A DNA stretch of 64,000 nt, from contig JAZNOP010000001.1 in the NCBI GenBank assembly GCA_045580875.1, forward strand, positions 3,541 through 67,540. Direction: 5' to 3'. The notes beneath the pieces are model-generated. The model ran no database searches, was not told the origin of the DNA, and saw only the letters and a list, made by a program, of their open reading frames with translations. The position numbers and the translations under genes were made by a program. This DNA is from SIG598 sp045580875 (GTDB lineage Bacteria > Bacillota > Clostridia > Oscillospirales > Acutalibacteraceae). Positions 16,422 to 25,154 of this stretch are shown here, in pieces. Within the stretch, counting starts at the first letter, position 1, and each line of letters starts with the position of its first letter.

Positions 16422-18119
16422 ATGCGCTGTGAATTCAAACGAATAATTTCTATGCTGCTTGCAGTTGTGCTTATGCTCGGCTGCTTCAATACGCTTGCGC
16501 TTGCCGATGACAAAAAGACCGGTCACGGCATGGCAGAATGGGCGCTGCGCGCTTACAACGAGGGCTGGAAATATGTCTTCGGCGGCTCTGTCGAGGGTAC
16601 TGTTGACTGCTCCGGACTGATCCGCTCATACATAAACGGCGGCGGCGGTGCAAAGGCACTGCTCGATGCTTCACAGGAATCAGGTGACATTGCAGATATG
16701 CCCAATGTCATAGGTCTCGGCCTGTGGTGCGACGGTCACGCAGGCGTTTATGTCGGCAAGAACGAAAGCGGTGTCAACATGGCTGTTGACGCAAGAAACT
16801 CGCGCGTAAATGTTGTCTACTCTACCATGGACAGCCGCTCGTGGAACCCCTGGGTAAAATGGTTCAAGATCCAGGGCGTTGAATATCCCACAACCGGCTG
16901 GGAGGAATACAACGGCAAGACATATTACTACCACAACGGCGAATTTGTTACCGGTTACTTTACTGTCGACGGTCAGCTTTATGATTTCGGTCAGTCGGGT
17001 GCTCTTATCGGCAAGGCTGATCCTGACAGCACCACTACCGCAAAAAAGACTACAACTACAACCACTGCAACTACCACCAAAAAGACAACCACTGCCACAA
17101 CAACCACCGCGGCAACCACCGCAAAGAAAACCACAGCAGCAACCACAACGGCTGCGCCCACCGGCTCGCTCCGTCTGGGTGCCACCGGTGACAGGGTCGC
17201 CGAGATACAGCGCAGACTTATCGAACTGGGCTACATGAATGTTGAGGCAACCGGTTATTTCGGTCAGAAGACCTATGATGCACTTCGCAGCTTCCAGCGC
17301 GCCGCCGGACTTTCGGCTGACGGTGTTGCAGGCAAGAAAACAGTAGAGGCACTGTTTGCGGCTGACGCTCCGAAATACACCACCACAACCCGCACAACCA
17401 CTACCACCACAACAACGACTGTGACAACCACAACCACTACGACAACTACCGCCGCAAAACCTGACGATTCCAGTGAGGATGGCGGTAAAACAACAGCTTC
17501 AACTACCGCTCAGACCACAACAACCACGGTTACCACCACTGCACCGACCGAGCCTTTGCCTGAATACGAGCTGCTTTACACAACGCTTGATTTTGGAGCA
17601 TCCGGCGAATCGGTCATCACTCTGCAGTCACGACTGACCGAGCTTGGCTACTACGACCAGCAGATAAGCACCTATTACGGCGCATTCACCCGTCTGGCTG
17701 TAATGTCATTCCAGCTTAAGATCGGGCTTCCTGCTACAGGCACTGCTGATGCGCAGACTCAGTGGTATCTTTACATGGACAGCGCTCCGGCTTCTGATGC
17801 CGAATTTGACAGCAGTATGCTTTTCTCCGAGGAAGAGCTTGCCATGGACGGCGGAGAGCTGCTGACAGACGAGCCTGTATCCGACTCGGATATTTCTGAC
17901 GGACAGAGCGTTTCGCTTTCTCCTTCTGTCGGCATAGACGGACTCAACACCCAGTCTGATATCTCCGGATTCCTTTCCGAGCACGGCGGAGACAGCGCTC
18001 TGCAGACGCTGGGTATCTTCGGTTTCTCCAATCCTGCGGTCACAATTTACCGCGGTGGAAAGAGCTACCGCCTCAGCGATGAACTGCAGGAAGCAATCGA
18101 TGACTGCGCATTCTTCTGA
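16422..18119 (+). CDS. secreted NlpC/P60-type cell-wall hydrolase with peptidoglycan-binding repeats
   Basis: A 565-residue secreted protein. Residues 1-29 are a signal peptide (IISMLLAVVLMLGCFNTLALA). Residues about 33-155 form an NlpC/P60-like domain with catalytic Cys in VDCSGLIRSY and His in CDGHAGVYVG. A short choline-binding-like repeat follows (GKTYYYHNGEFVTGYF). Two PG_binding_1 domains (LRLGATGDRVAEIQRRL and LDFGASGESVITLQSRL) are separated by Thr-rich linkers encoded by ACC/ACA repeats. The C-terminal 120 residues are acidic and unrecognised. The likely role is peptidoglycan remodelling at the wall. Thr-rich linkers are typical of Ruminococcus secreted proteins. Confidence 0.87.
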   Translation: MRCEFKRIISMLLAVVLMLGCFNTLALADDKKTGHGMAEWALRAYNEGWKYVFGGSVEGTVDCSGLIRSYINGGGGAKALLDASQESGDIADMPNVIGLGLWCDGHAGVYVGKNESGVNMAVDARNSRVNVVYSTMDSRSWNPWVKWFKIQGVEYPTTGWEEYNGKTYYYHNGEFVTGYFTVDGQLYDFGQSGALIGKADPDSTTTAKKTTTTTTATTTKKTTTATTTTAATTAKKTTAATTTAAPTGSLRLGATGDRVAEIQRRLIELGYMNVEATGYFGQKTYDALRSFQRAAGLSADGVAGKKTVEALFAADAPKYTTTTRTTTTTTTTTVTTTTTTTTTAAKPDDSSEDGGKTTASTTAQTTTTTVTTTAPTEPLPEYELLYTTLDFGASGESVITLQSRLTELGYYDQQISTYYGAFTRLAVMSFQLKIGLPATGTADAQTQWYLYMDSAPASDAEFDSSMLFSEEELAMDGGELLTDEPVSDSDISDGQSVSLSPSVGIDGLNTQSDISGFLSEHGGDSALQTLGIFGFSNPAVTIYRGGKSYRLSDELQEAIDDCAFF

Positions 18120-18136
18120 TTTGAACCACCAACACA

Positions 18137-18172
18137 GATACCGCCTGTTTTTCAGACGGTATCTTTTTTTAT
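18137..18172 (+). terminator. intrinsic terminator
   Basis: GATACCG and CGGTATC arms around a T-rich loop, followed by seven T. Confidence 0.8.
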
Positions 18173-18325
18173 TGACTCATAATAAAGCGCACCGCTGACA
18201 CCGTCAGCCTTATGCCGACTGTCAAAATATACAATATCATGTGACACCCGACAAAAACATCCATTGATAAGCTATAATGGACAACCTCAAATGGTGACAA
18301 TATGGTAACAAATCGCCCCCAGCTC

Positions 18326-18354
18326 TTGATTTGACCGTAAAATGCATATATAAT
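18326..18354 (+). promoter_or_regulatory. promoter of the sugar transferase gene
   Basis: TTGATT (18326-18331) and TATAAT (18349-18354) with a 17-base spacer, 58 bases upstream of the TTG start. Confidence 0.65.
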
Positions 18355-18412
18355 CTGTTCGAAAAAGAAATTGGCTAACTGTATCCTATACCAAGTGAGA
18401 GGAGGGAAGACA

Positions 18413-19093
18413 TTGATAAACTACCGCGAAACATCACCGGAAATTGCATACGCTGTACGCCGGAGCGAAAGACGGGCGGCTATGCGCGATGAGGTCAGAA
18501 TAGCCTGCTACTCTGCAATAAAGCGCGCATTCGACATAGTTGTCTCGCTTATCGGCATAATCCTCACTGCTCTTCCCATGGCTATTATCTCACTGATTAT
18601 AAGCGCCGATTCAAAGGGCTGCGCTATTTTCAGCCAGCGTCGTGTCGGACTTGACGGAAAGCTTTTCAATGTCTATAAATTCCGCACAATGTACACCTTC
18701 ACTCCCAGCGAGACAGCGACAAGCGACCTTCACGACCCCTATCGCTATATCACACGTGTCGGCGCATTCCTCCGCCGCACCAGCCTTGACGAGCTGCCTC
18801 AGCTTTTCAACGTGCTCAAGGGCGATATGAGCCTTGTCGGTCCCCGTCCCCTCATTGCACGTGAGCATGAAATACATTATCTGCGTAAAAAAGCAAATGT
18901 TTACACTGTCCGTCCGGGTATAACCGGCTGGGCTCAGATAAACGGACGCGACGATGTTTCTGTATACGAAAAGGTCCGCCTTGATGCAGAATATGTCGAC
19001 AACCGCTCTCTCTGGTTTGACCTTTGCATTCTTGTAAAGACAGTTCTGGTCGTATTCCGCAAGGACGGCTACCGCGAGGGCTCTGCTGACTGA
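18413..19093 (+). CDS. undecaprenyl-phosphate sugar phosphotransferase (WbaP/EpsL-like)
   Basis: A 226-residue bacterial sugar transferase that moves a sugar 1-phosphate onto undecaprenyl phosphate at the membrane to start polysaccharide synthesis. It has an N-terminal hydrophobic hairpin (IVVSLIGIILTALPMAIISLI), then KRAFDIV, FSQRRVGLDGKLFNVYKFRTM, TSLDELPQLFNVLKGDMSLVGPRP and PGITGWAQINGRDD, all family signatures. The start is taken as the TTG at 18413 behind GGAGGG; an upstream in-frame TTG at 18371 lacks a ribosome site. No other polysaccharide genes are adjacent, which is unusual for an initiating enzyme. Confidence 0.93.
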   Translation: MINYRETSPEIAYAVRRSERRAAMRDEVRIACYSAIKRAFDIVVSLIGIILTALPMAIISLIISADSKGCAIFSQRRVGLDGKLFNVYKFRTMYTFTPSETATSDLHDPYRYITRVGAFLRRTSLDELPQLFNVLKGDMSLVGPRPLIAREHEIHYLRKKANVYTVRPGITGWAQINGRDDVSVYEKVRLDAEYVDNRSLWFDLCILVKTVLVVFRKDGYREGSAD

Positions 19094-19103
19094 CAATTGC
19101 ATT

Positions 19104-19146
19104 AAAGGCTCCGGCTGCCGGACATACGGCGGGCGGAGCCTTTGTT
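19104..19146 (+). terminator. intrinsic terminator
   Basis: AAAGGCTCCG and CGGAGCCTTT enclose a GC-rich inner hairpin, then TGTTTT. Confidence 0.8.
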
Positions 19147-19222
19147 TTAGCCGTTTTCGTCCGTCATTGCATCAAATGTAATGTTTTTTATATACTGATT
19201 AATATATAATCCAAAATATAAG

Positions 19223-19316
19223 TTGATTTTATCGACAAATTATGATAGCATATCTATATATTATCAATCACTCGCCGACAGCTCTTCCACTATTTTTCAG
19301 TCGCAGATTTGTCGGC
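19223..19316 (+). promoter_or_regulatory. xpt promoter and leader hairpin
   Basis: TTGATT (19223-19228) and TAGCAT (19246-19251) with a 17-base spacer form a weak promoter. In the leader, GCCGACA (19274-19280) pairs with TGTCGGC (19310-19316), followed by a T-rich stretch, so an attenuator is possible. No purine-riboswitch core was recognised. Confidence 0.4.
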
Positions 19317-19344
19317 TTTATCTTTTATGATTGTGGGTGTTCTG

Positions 19345-19917
19345 ATGCAATTACTTGAGCAGAGAATAATCAAAGACGGAAAAATCGGTGCCGGTGACGT
19401 CCTTAAGGTTGACAGCTTTCTCAACCATCAGATCGACGTTGCTTTCATCAGCGAACTCGGGCGTGAATTTTACCGTCTGTTTGCCGACTGCGGCGTCAAC
19501 AAGATTCTTACCATTGAGGCTTCCGGTATTGGTGTGGCGTGTCTTGCGGCGATGCACTTCAACGTACCTGTTGTTTTTGCAAAGAAGAGCAAGACGGTCA
19601 ACATCAGCGGCGATGTATACACCTCACAGGTATATTCCTACACCCACAAGACAACGAACACCATAATGGTCTCCAAGGACTTCCTCTCCCCTGAGGACAA
19701 CATTCTCATCATTGACGACTTCCTTGCAAACGGACAGGCTCTTCTCGGTCTGCTTGATGTTGCCAAATCTGCAGGCGCAAGCGTTGCCGGCGTAGGTATC
19801 GTCATCGAAAAGGCGTATCAGGCAGGCGGAAATAAGATTCGCGAGATGGGTGTTCGTGTTGAGTCGCTGGCACGCATTGAATCAATGAGTGTCGAAGGCG
19901 GCGTAAAATTCTGCTGA
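19345..19917 (+). CDS. xpt: xanthine phosphoribosyltransferase
   Basis: A 190-residue cytoplasmic enzyme converting xanthine and PRPP to XMP in purine salvage. The N-terminus MQLLEQRIIKDGKIGAGDVLKVD and the PRPP loop NILIIDDFLANGQALLGL are diagnostic, as is KSKTVN in the flexible loop. The ATG at 19345 is chosen by homology; the ribosome site (GTGGGTG) is modest. The gene precedes a nucleoside-type ABC uptake system, giving a coherent purine salvage locus. Confidence 0.95.
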   Translation: MQLLEQRIIKDGKIGAGDVLKVDSFLNHQIDVAFISELGREFYRLFADCGVNKILTIEASGIGVACLAAMHFNVPVVFAKKSKTVNISGDVYTSQVYSYTHKTTNTIMVSKDFLSPEDNILIIDDFLANGQALLGLLDVAKSAGASVAGVGIVIEKAYQAGGNKIREMGVRVESLARIESMSVEGGVKFC

Positions 19918-19990
19918 TTCTGGCTGTTTTTTCTGATTATCATTAAGTGCTGTCAGGCAAAAACTAATCAGGTATACATTCTGTTATCCG

Positions 19991-20016
19991 GCAGAGAAGC
20001 ATTAAGCTTCTTCTGC
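19991..20016 (+). terminator. hairpin between xpt and the BMP gene
   Basis: GCAGAGAAGC pairs with GCTTCTTCTGC around ATTAA, followed by an A/T-rich rather than pure T stretch. It could be a weak terminator or an RNA-processing hairpin. Confidence 0.45.
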
Positions 20017-20052
20017 TGAATAAAATTATTATTTATTTGGAGGTAGATTCCC

Positions 20053-21225
20053 ATGGCAAAGAAAATTCTTGTCGCTATCATGGCACTGGCACTCCTCCTC
20101 ACCGTATTCGCAGGCTGCGCTGGCAATGGCGCTGCAGGCGGCGCTATCTCGGTTGAGGACATCAAGATCGGTGTTGTTCACATTGGCGACCCCGCAGACG
20201 GCTCCGGCTATTCCTACACTCATGACCTCGGTATCCAGGGCATGCAGAAGAACCTCGGCCTCCGCGACGATCAGATCGTTCGCCAGCTGAACATCAATGA
20301 CAGCGACAGCGCTGCAACCAAGACCGCTATTGAGGACTGCATCGCTCAGGGCTGCAACCTCATCTTCACCACCAGCTACGGTTACATGGATGTTACCGAG
20401 GAGCTCGCAGCTGAGTATCCCAACATCTACTTCTCCCACGGTACTGGTTACAAGTCCAACGGTGTTAACTTCAACAACTACTTCGGCCGTATCTATCAGG
20501 CTCGTTTCCTCGCCGGCATCGCTGCCGGTCTGAAGACCGAGTCCGACAAGATCGGTTATGTTGCTGCTTACGGCACCGAGCTTGCTGAGACCTGCTCCGG
20601 CATCAACGCATTCGCTCTTGGCGTACAGTCTGTCAATCCTGACGCTGTTGTTTACGTCAAGACCCTCAACTCCTGGTTTGATCCGGCAAATGAGACTGCT
20701 TATGCAGAGGCTCTCATCAACTTCGGCTGCGACGTTATCGCTCAGCACTGCGATACCGCTAACCCCCAGATCGCTGCTCAGACTGCAGGCGTTTTCGGCT
20801 GCGGCTACAACAGCGATATGACTCCGCAGGCTCCTGCAGCTCATCTCACCGCTCCTATCTGGAACTGGGATGTTTACTACACTGCAGCTGCTGAGGCTGT
20901 CATCAACGGCACCTGGGCTGATTTCGGCAACTACTACGGCGGTCTTAAGGAAGGCTTCGTAGACGTTTCTGCTCTCTCTGACAACTGCGTAGCAGGTACT
21001 CAGGAGCGCATCGACGCTGCTAAGGCTCTCATGATCAACGGCGAGTGGGATGTATTCTCCGGCGTTAAGGTAACCTTCGATGCTGACGGCAACATCGTTA
21101 CCACTGATGCTGACCTCGTTGACAATCAGGGCAATGTTATCGTTGCTGCTGGCGGCGCTTCCGTTGAGGATTCCGTCATCACCGGCACAATGAACTACTT
21201 TGTTAAGGGCGTTGAGCTCAACTAA
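20053..21225 (+). CDS. BMP-family substrate-binding lipoprotein (nucleoside uptake)
   Basis: A 390-residue lipoprotein. Residues 1-21 are a lipoprotein signal (ILVAIMALALLLTVFAGC) with the lipidated Cys in FAGC. The mature part has BMP/PnrA features such as IFTTSYGYMDVTEELAAEYPN, KIGYVAAYGTELAETCSGIN and WNWDVYYTAAAEAVINGTW. Such proteins bind purine nucleosides at the outer face of the membrane. Codon usage is strongly biased, suggesting high expression. It is followed by a strong hairpin and then by the transporter ATPase and permease genes. Confidence 0.93.
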   Translation: MAKKILVAIMALALLLTVFAGCAGNGAAGGAISVEDIKIGVVHIGDPADGSGYSYTHDLGIQGMQKNLGLRDDQIVRQLNINDSDSAATKTAIEDCIAQGCNLIFTTSYGYMDVTEELAAEYPNIYFSHGTGYKSNGVNFNNYFGRIYQARFLAGIAAGLKTESDKIGYVAAYGTELAETCSGINAFALGVQSVNPDAVVYVKTLNSWFDPANETAYAEALINFGCDVIAQHCDTANPQIAAQTAGVFGCGYNSDMTPQAPAAHLTAPIWNWDVYYTAAAEAVINGTWADFGNYYGGLKEGFVDVSALSDNCVAGTQERIDAAKALMINGEWDVFSGVKVTFDADGNIVTTDADLVDNQGNVIVAAGGASVEDSVITGTMNYFVKGVELN

Positions 21226-21246
21226 TCTGCAATAACTGACTTTTTT

Positions 21247-21284
21247 CGTTGAAGGAGCGTCGATTTTTCGGTGCTCCTTCAACG
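21247..21284 (+). other. strong intergenic hairpin between binding protein and transporter genes
   Basis: CGTTGAAGGAGC pairs perfectly with GCTCCTTCAACG. There is no T run directly after it, so it may stabilise the upstream mRNA 3' end or only partly terminate, giving more binding protein than transporter. Confidence 0.7.
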
Positions 21285-21330
21285 GGATTTCCCCCATAAT
21301 TTATTTTATCAAGGAAGTAGGGAAAATCGA

Positions 21331-24051
21331 GTGGCACATGATACCTTTGCTATTGAACTGAAGGGCATTACCAAAACCTTTGGCACCGTAGTTGCCAACG
21401 ATGCCATAGACCTTTGCGTCAAGCGCGGCGAGATTCTCGCTCTGCTGGGCGAAAACGGTTCAGGCAAAACAACTCTTATGAATATGCTGTCAGGTATTTA
21501 CAAGCCGGACAGCGGCGAAATATTCGTTGACGGCAAAGCTGTTACCATCAATTCACCGGAGGATTCCAAGGCTCTGCGCATTGGCATGGTGCATCAGCAC
21601 TTCAAGCTGGTCGAAAAATTCACCGCAGGCGACAACATCTGGATATCCGCCGGCGAGGAGAACGATCCGATTCTTCGCGATGCTCGCTATGACAAAATCG
21701 CACAGTTCAGCCAGAAATACGGCTTCAATCTCGATCCGCGCAAGCTTATCTGTGATATGTCAGTCAGTGAGAAGCAGACCGTTGAAATTCTCAAGGTACT
21801 TTACAACGGTGCTGACATACTGATTCTTGACGAGCCGACAGCTGTTCTGACTCTGCAGGAAACACGCCGTCTTTTCTCCATACTCCGCAGAATGAGAGAC
21901 AACGGCTGTGCTATTGTCATCATCACCCACAAGCTCAATGAGGTTTTGGAATTGAGCGACCGCGTCACCATACTGCGTAAGGGTAAGAGTATCGACACTG
22001 TCGAAACTGCAGGTACCAACGCCAAGGAGCTCACCGAGCTGATGGTCGGTCACGCTGTCGACCTCGAAATCGAGCGTCCGCAGGTAAAGGCCGGCAAAAC
22101 CCTTCTGCGCCTGGACGGTCTGACTGTCCGGAACGAAGAAGGCGCTCTTGCTCTTGACGATATACACGCTGATATACGCTGCGGCGAAATCCTCGGCGTT
22201 GCCGGTGTATCCGGCTGCGGTCAGAAGGAGCTGTGCGAGGCCATCGCAGGACTCCTTCCCGTTGAAAAAGGAAAGATTCTCTACAAGGGAGAGGACATCA
22301 CCGGACAGACTCCGCGTGAGATAATCGATCACGGCATCAGCATGAGTTTCATTCCTGAGGACCGTCTCGGAATGGGTCTTGCTGCATCTATGGGCATCAC
22401 CGGCAACATGATGCTCAAGAACTACCGCAGCACAAAGGGTATGTTCGTTGACTACGCCTCTGCAAAGCAGCAGGCTGACAAGATTATCGAGCAGCTCGAA
22501 ATCTCCACACCGTCAACCGAGACCCCTGTCCGCCGTCTCTCCGGCGGTAACGTTCAGAAGGTACTTCTCGGACGTGAGATGCTCGCTGACCCCAACGTTA
22601 TCATTACTGCTTATCCGGTAAGAGGACTTGATATCAACTCCTCCTATACCATTTACAATATCCTCAATGAGGAAAAGAAAAAGGGCACAGCTATCCTGTA
22701 CGTCGGTGAAGACCTTGACGTCATGCTCGAGCTCTGTGACCGCATACTGGTTCTCTGCCACGGCAAAGTCACCGGTGTTGTCGATGCAAAGAAGGCAACA
22801 AAGGAGCAGCTCGGACTGCTTATGACCGATGCAAACAGCCAGCAGAAGCTTGTTGACGAAGAGGAACGCACCAAGGCGCTCCAGCCCGATTTCACCATTC
22901 ACACTCCGAAGGCTGAAACAGAAGAAGCTCCGAAGAAAAAAGGCTTCAGCCTGCCGCAGATACAGATTTCCAAGCGCGGTGACCTTACCACAAAGCAGTC
23001 TGCAATCTACTATACCCTTGCGGTTCTTGCAGCACTTATTATCGGTGGTCTTTTCATTGCTGTAAACGGCGTTAATCCCATCGCCTATTTCGGCACTGTA
23101 GCCACCGGCTGCTTCAACAACACAATTTATCTGCGCGGCTTCATTCGTACCATCATTCCGCTTATCATTACCTCTCTCGGTGTTGCTGCTGCATTCAAGA
23201 TGAAGTTCTGGAACATAGGTGCAAACGGTCAGTTTATCATCGGCGCGATTTCAGCTGCAACGGTTGGTCTTGCCTGCGATGATGCACTTCCCCGCTGGCT
23301 CACACTCCTGCTGATGGCAGTTGCCGGCACCATAGGCGGCGGTCTCTTCGGTCTTGTACCGGCACTGTGCAAGATCAAGTTCGGCACCAGTGAGACACTG
23401 CTTACCCTGATGTTCAACTACGTTGCATTCTATCTTCTCACCTACCTCAAGAACCTGATGTTCTACCGCAAGCTGTCGGCTACCGGCGAGGTATTCCGTC
23501 CTGACTTCCGTCAGCTGCCCCAGTCGGCATGGCTTTACGAGATGAAATTCGGAACACTTTCGATTGACATCTCGCTCATCTTCGCGCTTCTCCTCGTCGG
23601 TCTCTTCTTTGTATACTTCAAGCATTCCAAGCAGGGCTACGAGGTTTCCGTTGTCGGTGACAGCCAGAACACCGCACGTTATGCCGGTATGAACGTCAAG
23701 GGCATAATCCTGCGCACCATGTTCATCAGCTCGGCTATCGTCGGCTTCGCAGGTATGCTTCAGGTTTCCGGCTCGGCTACCAGCCACACCCTCGGCGACA
23801 GCATCACCAGCGATGTCGGCTGGACCGCTGTTATCGTTTCCTGGCTCGCAAAGCTTAATCCCTTCGGTATTCTCATTGTTTCCTTCCTGCTGGGTATCCT
23901 GCAGAAGGGCTCGGCCGTTGCGGAGAATGTCTACCACATTTCTTCCGCAGCTTCCGACATACTCGAAGGCATTATCCTCTTTGCTGTACTGGCAGCTGAT
24001 TTCTTCATCAACTACAAACTTGTTATCAAAAAGAAAGGAGGCAGCAACTGA
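21331..24051 (+). CDS. nucleoside-type ABC transporter: tandem ATPase fused to permease
   Basis: A 906-residue fusion. Residues about 8-500 are a double NBD of the RbsA/YufO type. The first NBD has Walker A GENGSGKTT and Walker B ILILDEPTAVL. The second has RRLSGGNVQK, but its Walker B is degenerate (VIITAYPVRGLD). A charged Lys/Glu-rich linker (about 515-560) leads into a permease of the YufP/BPD_transp_2 type with about nine TM segments (FKMKFWNIGANGQFIIGAI). These parts are normally separate genes. The start is GTG 21331 behind AAGGAAGTAGGG. The stop overlaps the next permease start (TGATG). Confidence 0.92.
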   Translation: MAHDTFAIELKGITKTFGTVVANDAIDLCVKRGEILALLGENGSGKTTLMNMLSGIYKPDSGEIFVDGKAVTINSPEDSKALRIGMVHQHFKLVEKFTAGDNIWISAGEENDPILRDARYDKIAQFSQKYGFNLDPRKLICDMSVSEKQTVEILKVLYNGADILILDEPTAVLTLQETRRLFSILRRMRDNGCAIVIITHKLNEVLELSDRVTILRKGKSIDTVETAGTNAKELTELMVGHAVDLEIERPQVKAGKTLLRLDGLTVRNEEGALALDDIHADIRCGEILGVAGVSGCGQKELCEAIAGLLPVEKGKILYKGEDITGQTPREIIDHGISMSFIPEDRLGMGLAASMGITGNMMLKNYRSTKGMFVDYASAKQQADKIIEQLEISTPSTETPVRRLSGGNVQKVLLGREMLADPNVIITAYPVRGLDINSSYTIYNILNEEKKKGTAILYVGEDLDVMLELCDRILVLCHGKVTGVVDAKKATKEQLGLLMTDANSQQKLVDEEERTKALQPDFTIHTPKAETEEAPKKKGFSLPQIQISKRGDLTTKQSAIYYTLAVLAALIIGGLFIAVNGVNPIAYFGTVATGCFNNTIYLRGFIRTIIPLIITSLGVAAAFKMKFWNIGANGQFIIGAISAATVGLACDDALPRWLTLLLMAVAGTIGGGLFGLVPALCKIKFGTSETLLTLMFNYVAFYLLTYLKNLMFYRKLSATGEVFRPDFRQLPQSAWLYEMKFGTLSIDISLIFALLLVGLFFVYFKHSKQGYEVSVVGDSQNTARYAGMNVKGIILRTMFISSAIVGFAGMLQVSGSATSHTLGDSITSDVGWTAVIVSWLAKLNPFGILIVSFLLGILQKGSAVAENVYHISSAASDILEGIILFAVLAADFFINYKLVIKKKGGSN

Positions 24052-25037
24052 TGACTACTCTTATCAACTTTATTTATGCCTCCATTCGCGCAGGTACACC
24101 GCTTATTCTCGGTACTACCGGTGAAATTATTACCGAGAAGTCAGGCAGCCTCAACCTCGGTGTTGAGGGTATGATGGCTATAGGTGCTATCGGCGGCTAT
24201 CTGATGGCCTGCTACACCAACAGCTTCCTTATCGGTCTGCTGTTTGCTTTCATCTCCGGCGCACTCGGTGCTCTGCTGTTCGCATTTCTCACCATTACCC
24301 TTCATGCAAACCAGAACGTAACCGGTCTGGCACTGAGTATGTTCGGTGTCGGCATTTACGAATTCATCGGCAGAACTCTCACCAGCGGCGGCACTTTCCC
24401 CGCTCTCAACGACTGCGACCGTCTCAAGCGCATGGTTGCTGACAACGGAATCCCGCTTCTCCGCGATATTCCTTATGTCGGCAAGCTGCTGTTCTCCTAC
24501 AATATGTTTGTTTACATCGCAGTTATCATCGCTGTGCTCGTATGGATATACATGGCTCGCACCAAGGCTGGTCTCAAGCTCCGCGCCTGCGGCGAGAATC
24601 CTGCAGCAGCTGACGCAAGCGGCGTAAATGTCGATCTTGTCAAGTATATCAACATCACTGTCGGCGGCGGCATCTGCGGTCTCGGCGGTCTGTATCTCGC
24701 ACTTGTCACCAACGGCGGTGCATGGAATGACAACTGGATCAACGGCATGGGCTGGATCTCTGTTGCTCTTGTTATCTTTGCAAACTGGAGTCCTGTTCTC
24801 GCTGTTGTCGGCGGTTTCTTCTTTGGTATGCTCAACACCCTTCAGGCATGGAAGGGCAACCTTGCCAGCGCATTCCCCAAGCTTCTCGGCTGGCTGACAG
24901 TTATTCCGAACGAGTTCTATCAGATGCTCCCCTTCGCTATAACTGCTGTAGTACTTGTCGTTGCCGGTGCTCGTAAGGGCGGCAGATCAGCCGAACCCTC
25001 CGCTATCGGTGTCAATTACTTCAGAGAAGACAGATAA
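24051..25037 (+). CDS. nucleoside-type ABC transporter permease (YufQ-like)
   Basis: A 328-residue integral membrane permease with about eight or nine TM segments. Motifs EKSGSLNLGVEGMMAIGAIGGY and GLKLRACGENPAAADASGVNV are typical of the second permease of BMP-type nucleoside transporters. Its ATG overlaps the stop of the fused ATPase-permease by one base, implying coupled translation and equal amounts. Together with the lipoprotein and the fusion it makes a complete importer. Confidence 0.94.
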   Translation: MTTLINFIYASIRAGTPLILGTTGEIITEKSGSLNLGVEGMMAIGAIGGYLMACYTNSFLIGLLFAFISGALGALLFAFLTITLHANQNVTGLALSMFGVGIYEFIGRTLTSGGTFPALNDCDRLKRMVADNGIPLLRDIPYVGKLLFSYNMFVYIAVIIAVLVWIYMARTKAGLKLRACGENPAAADASGVNVDLVKYINITVGGGICGLGGLYLALVTNGGAWNDNWINGMGWISVALVIFANWSPVLAVVGGFFFGMLNTLQAWKGNLASAFPKLLGWLTVIPNEFYQMLPFAITAVVLVVAGARKGGRSAEPSAIGVNYFREDR

Positions 25038-25049
25038 TCCTATTTTCTC

Positions 25050-25081
25050 ATACCACCCGGAGTTTTACTTTGGGTGGTATT
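25050..25081 (+). terminator. intrinsic terminator
   Basis: ATACCACCC and GGGTGGTAT form a perfect nine-pair stem, followed by TGCTTTAT. It ends the transporter operon. Confidence 0.8.
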
Positions 25082-25092
25082 GCTTTATCTGC

Positions 25093-25120
25093 TTGACCAA
25101 TTGCCGTACTCTGATATAAT
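25093..25120 (+). promoter_or_regulatory. promoter of the DUF1232-HAD operon
   Basis: TTGACC (25093-25098) and TATAAT (25115-25120) with a 16-base spacer. Confidence 0.75.
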
Positions 25121-25154
25121 GTAATCAGGCATAAATTAAACCAAGGGAGACCGC

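Noticed and set aside
17025..17500. CRISPR-like repeats
   Set aside because: The repeated ACC/ACA words are continuous Thr codons inside one open frame without spacers. No CRISPR array or cas gene was seen in the window.
19200..19344. Purine riboswitch before xpt
   Set aside because: The purine-aptamer core (paired loops with TATA...CCTAAT-type words) could not be found; only a seven-pair leader stem is visible.
20029..21297. 422-residue frame antisense to the BMP lipoprotein gene
   Set aside because: Shadow of a strongly codon-biased gene; the sense strand has signal peptide, lipobox and ribosome site.
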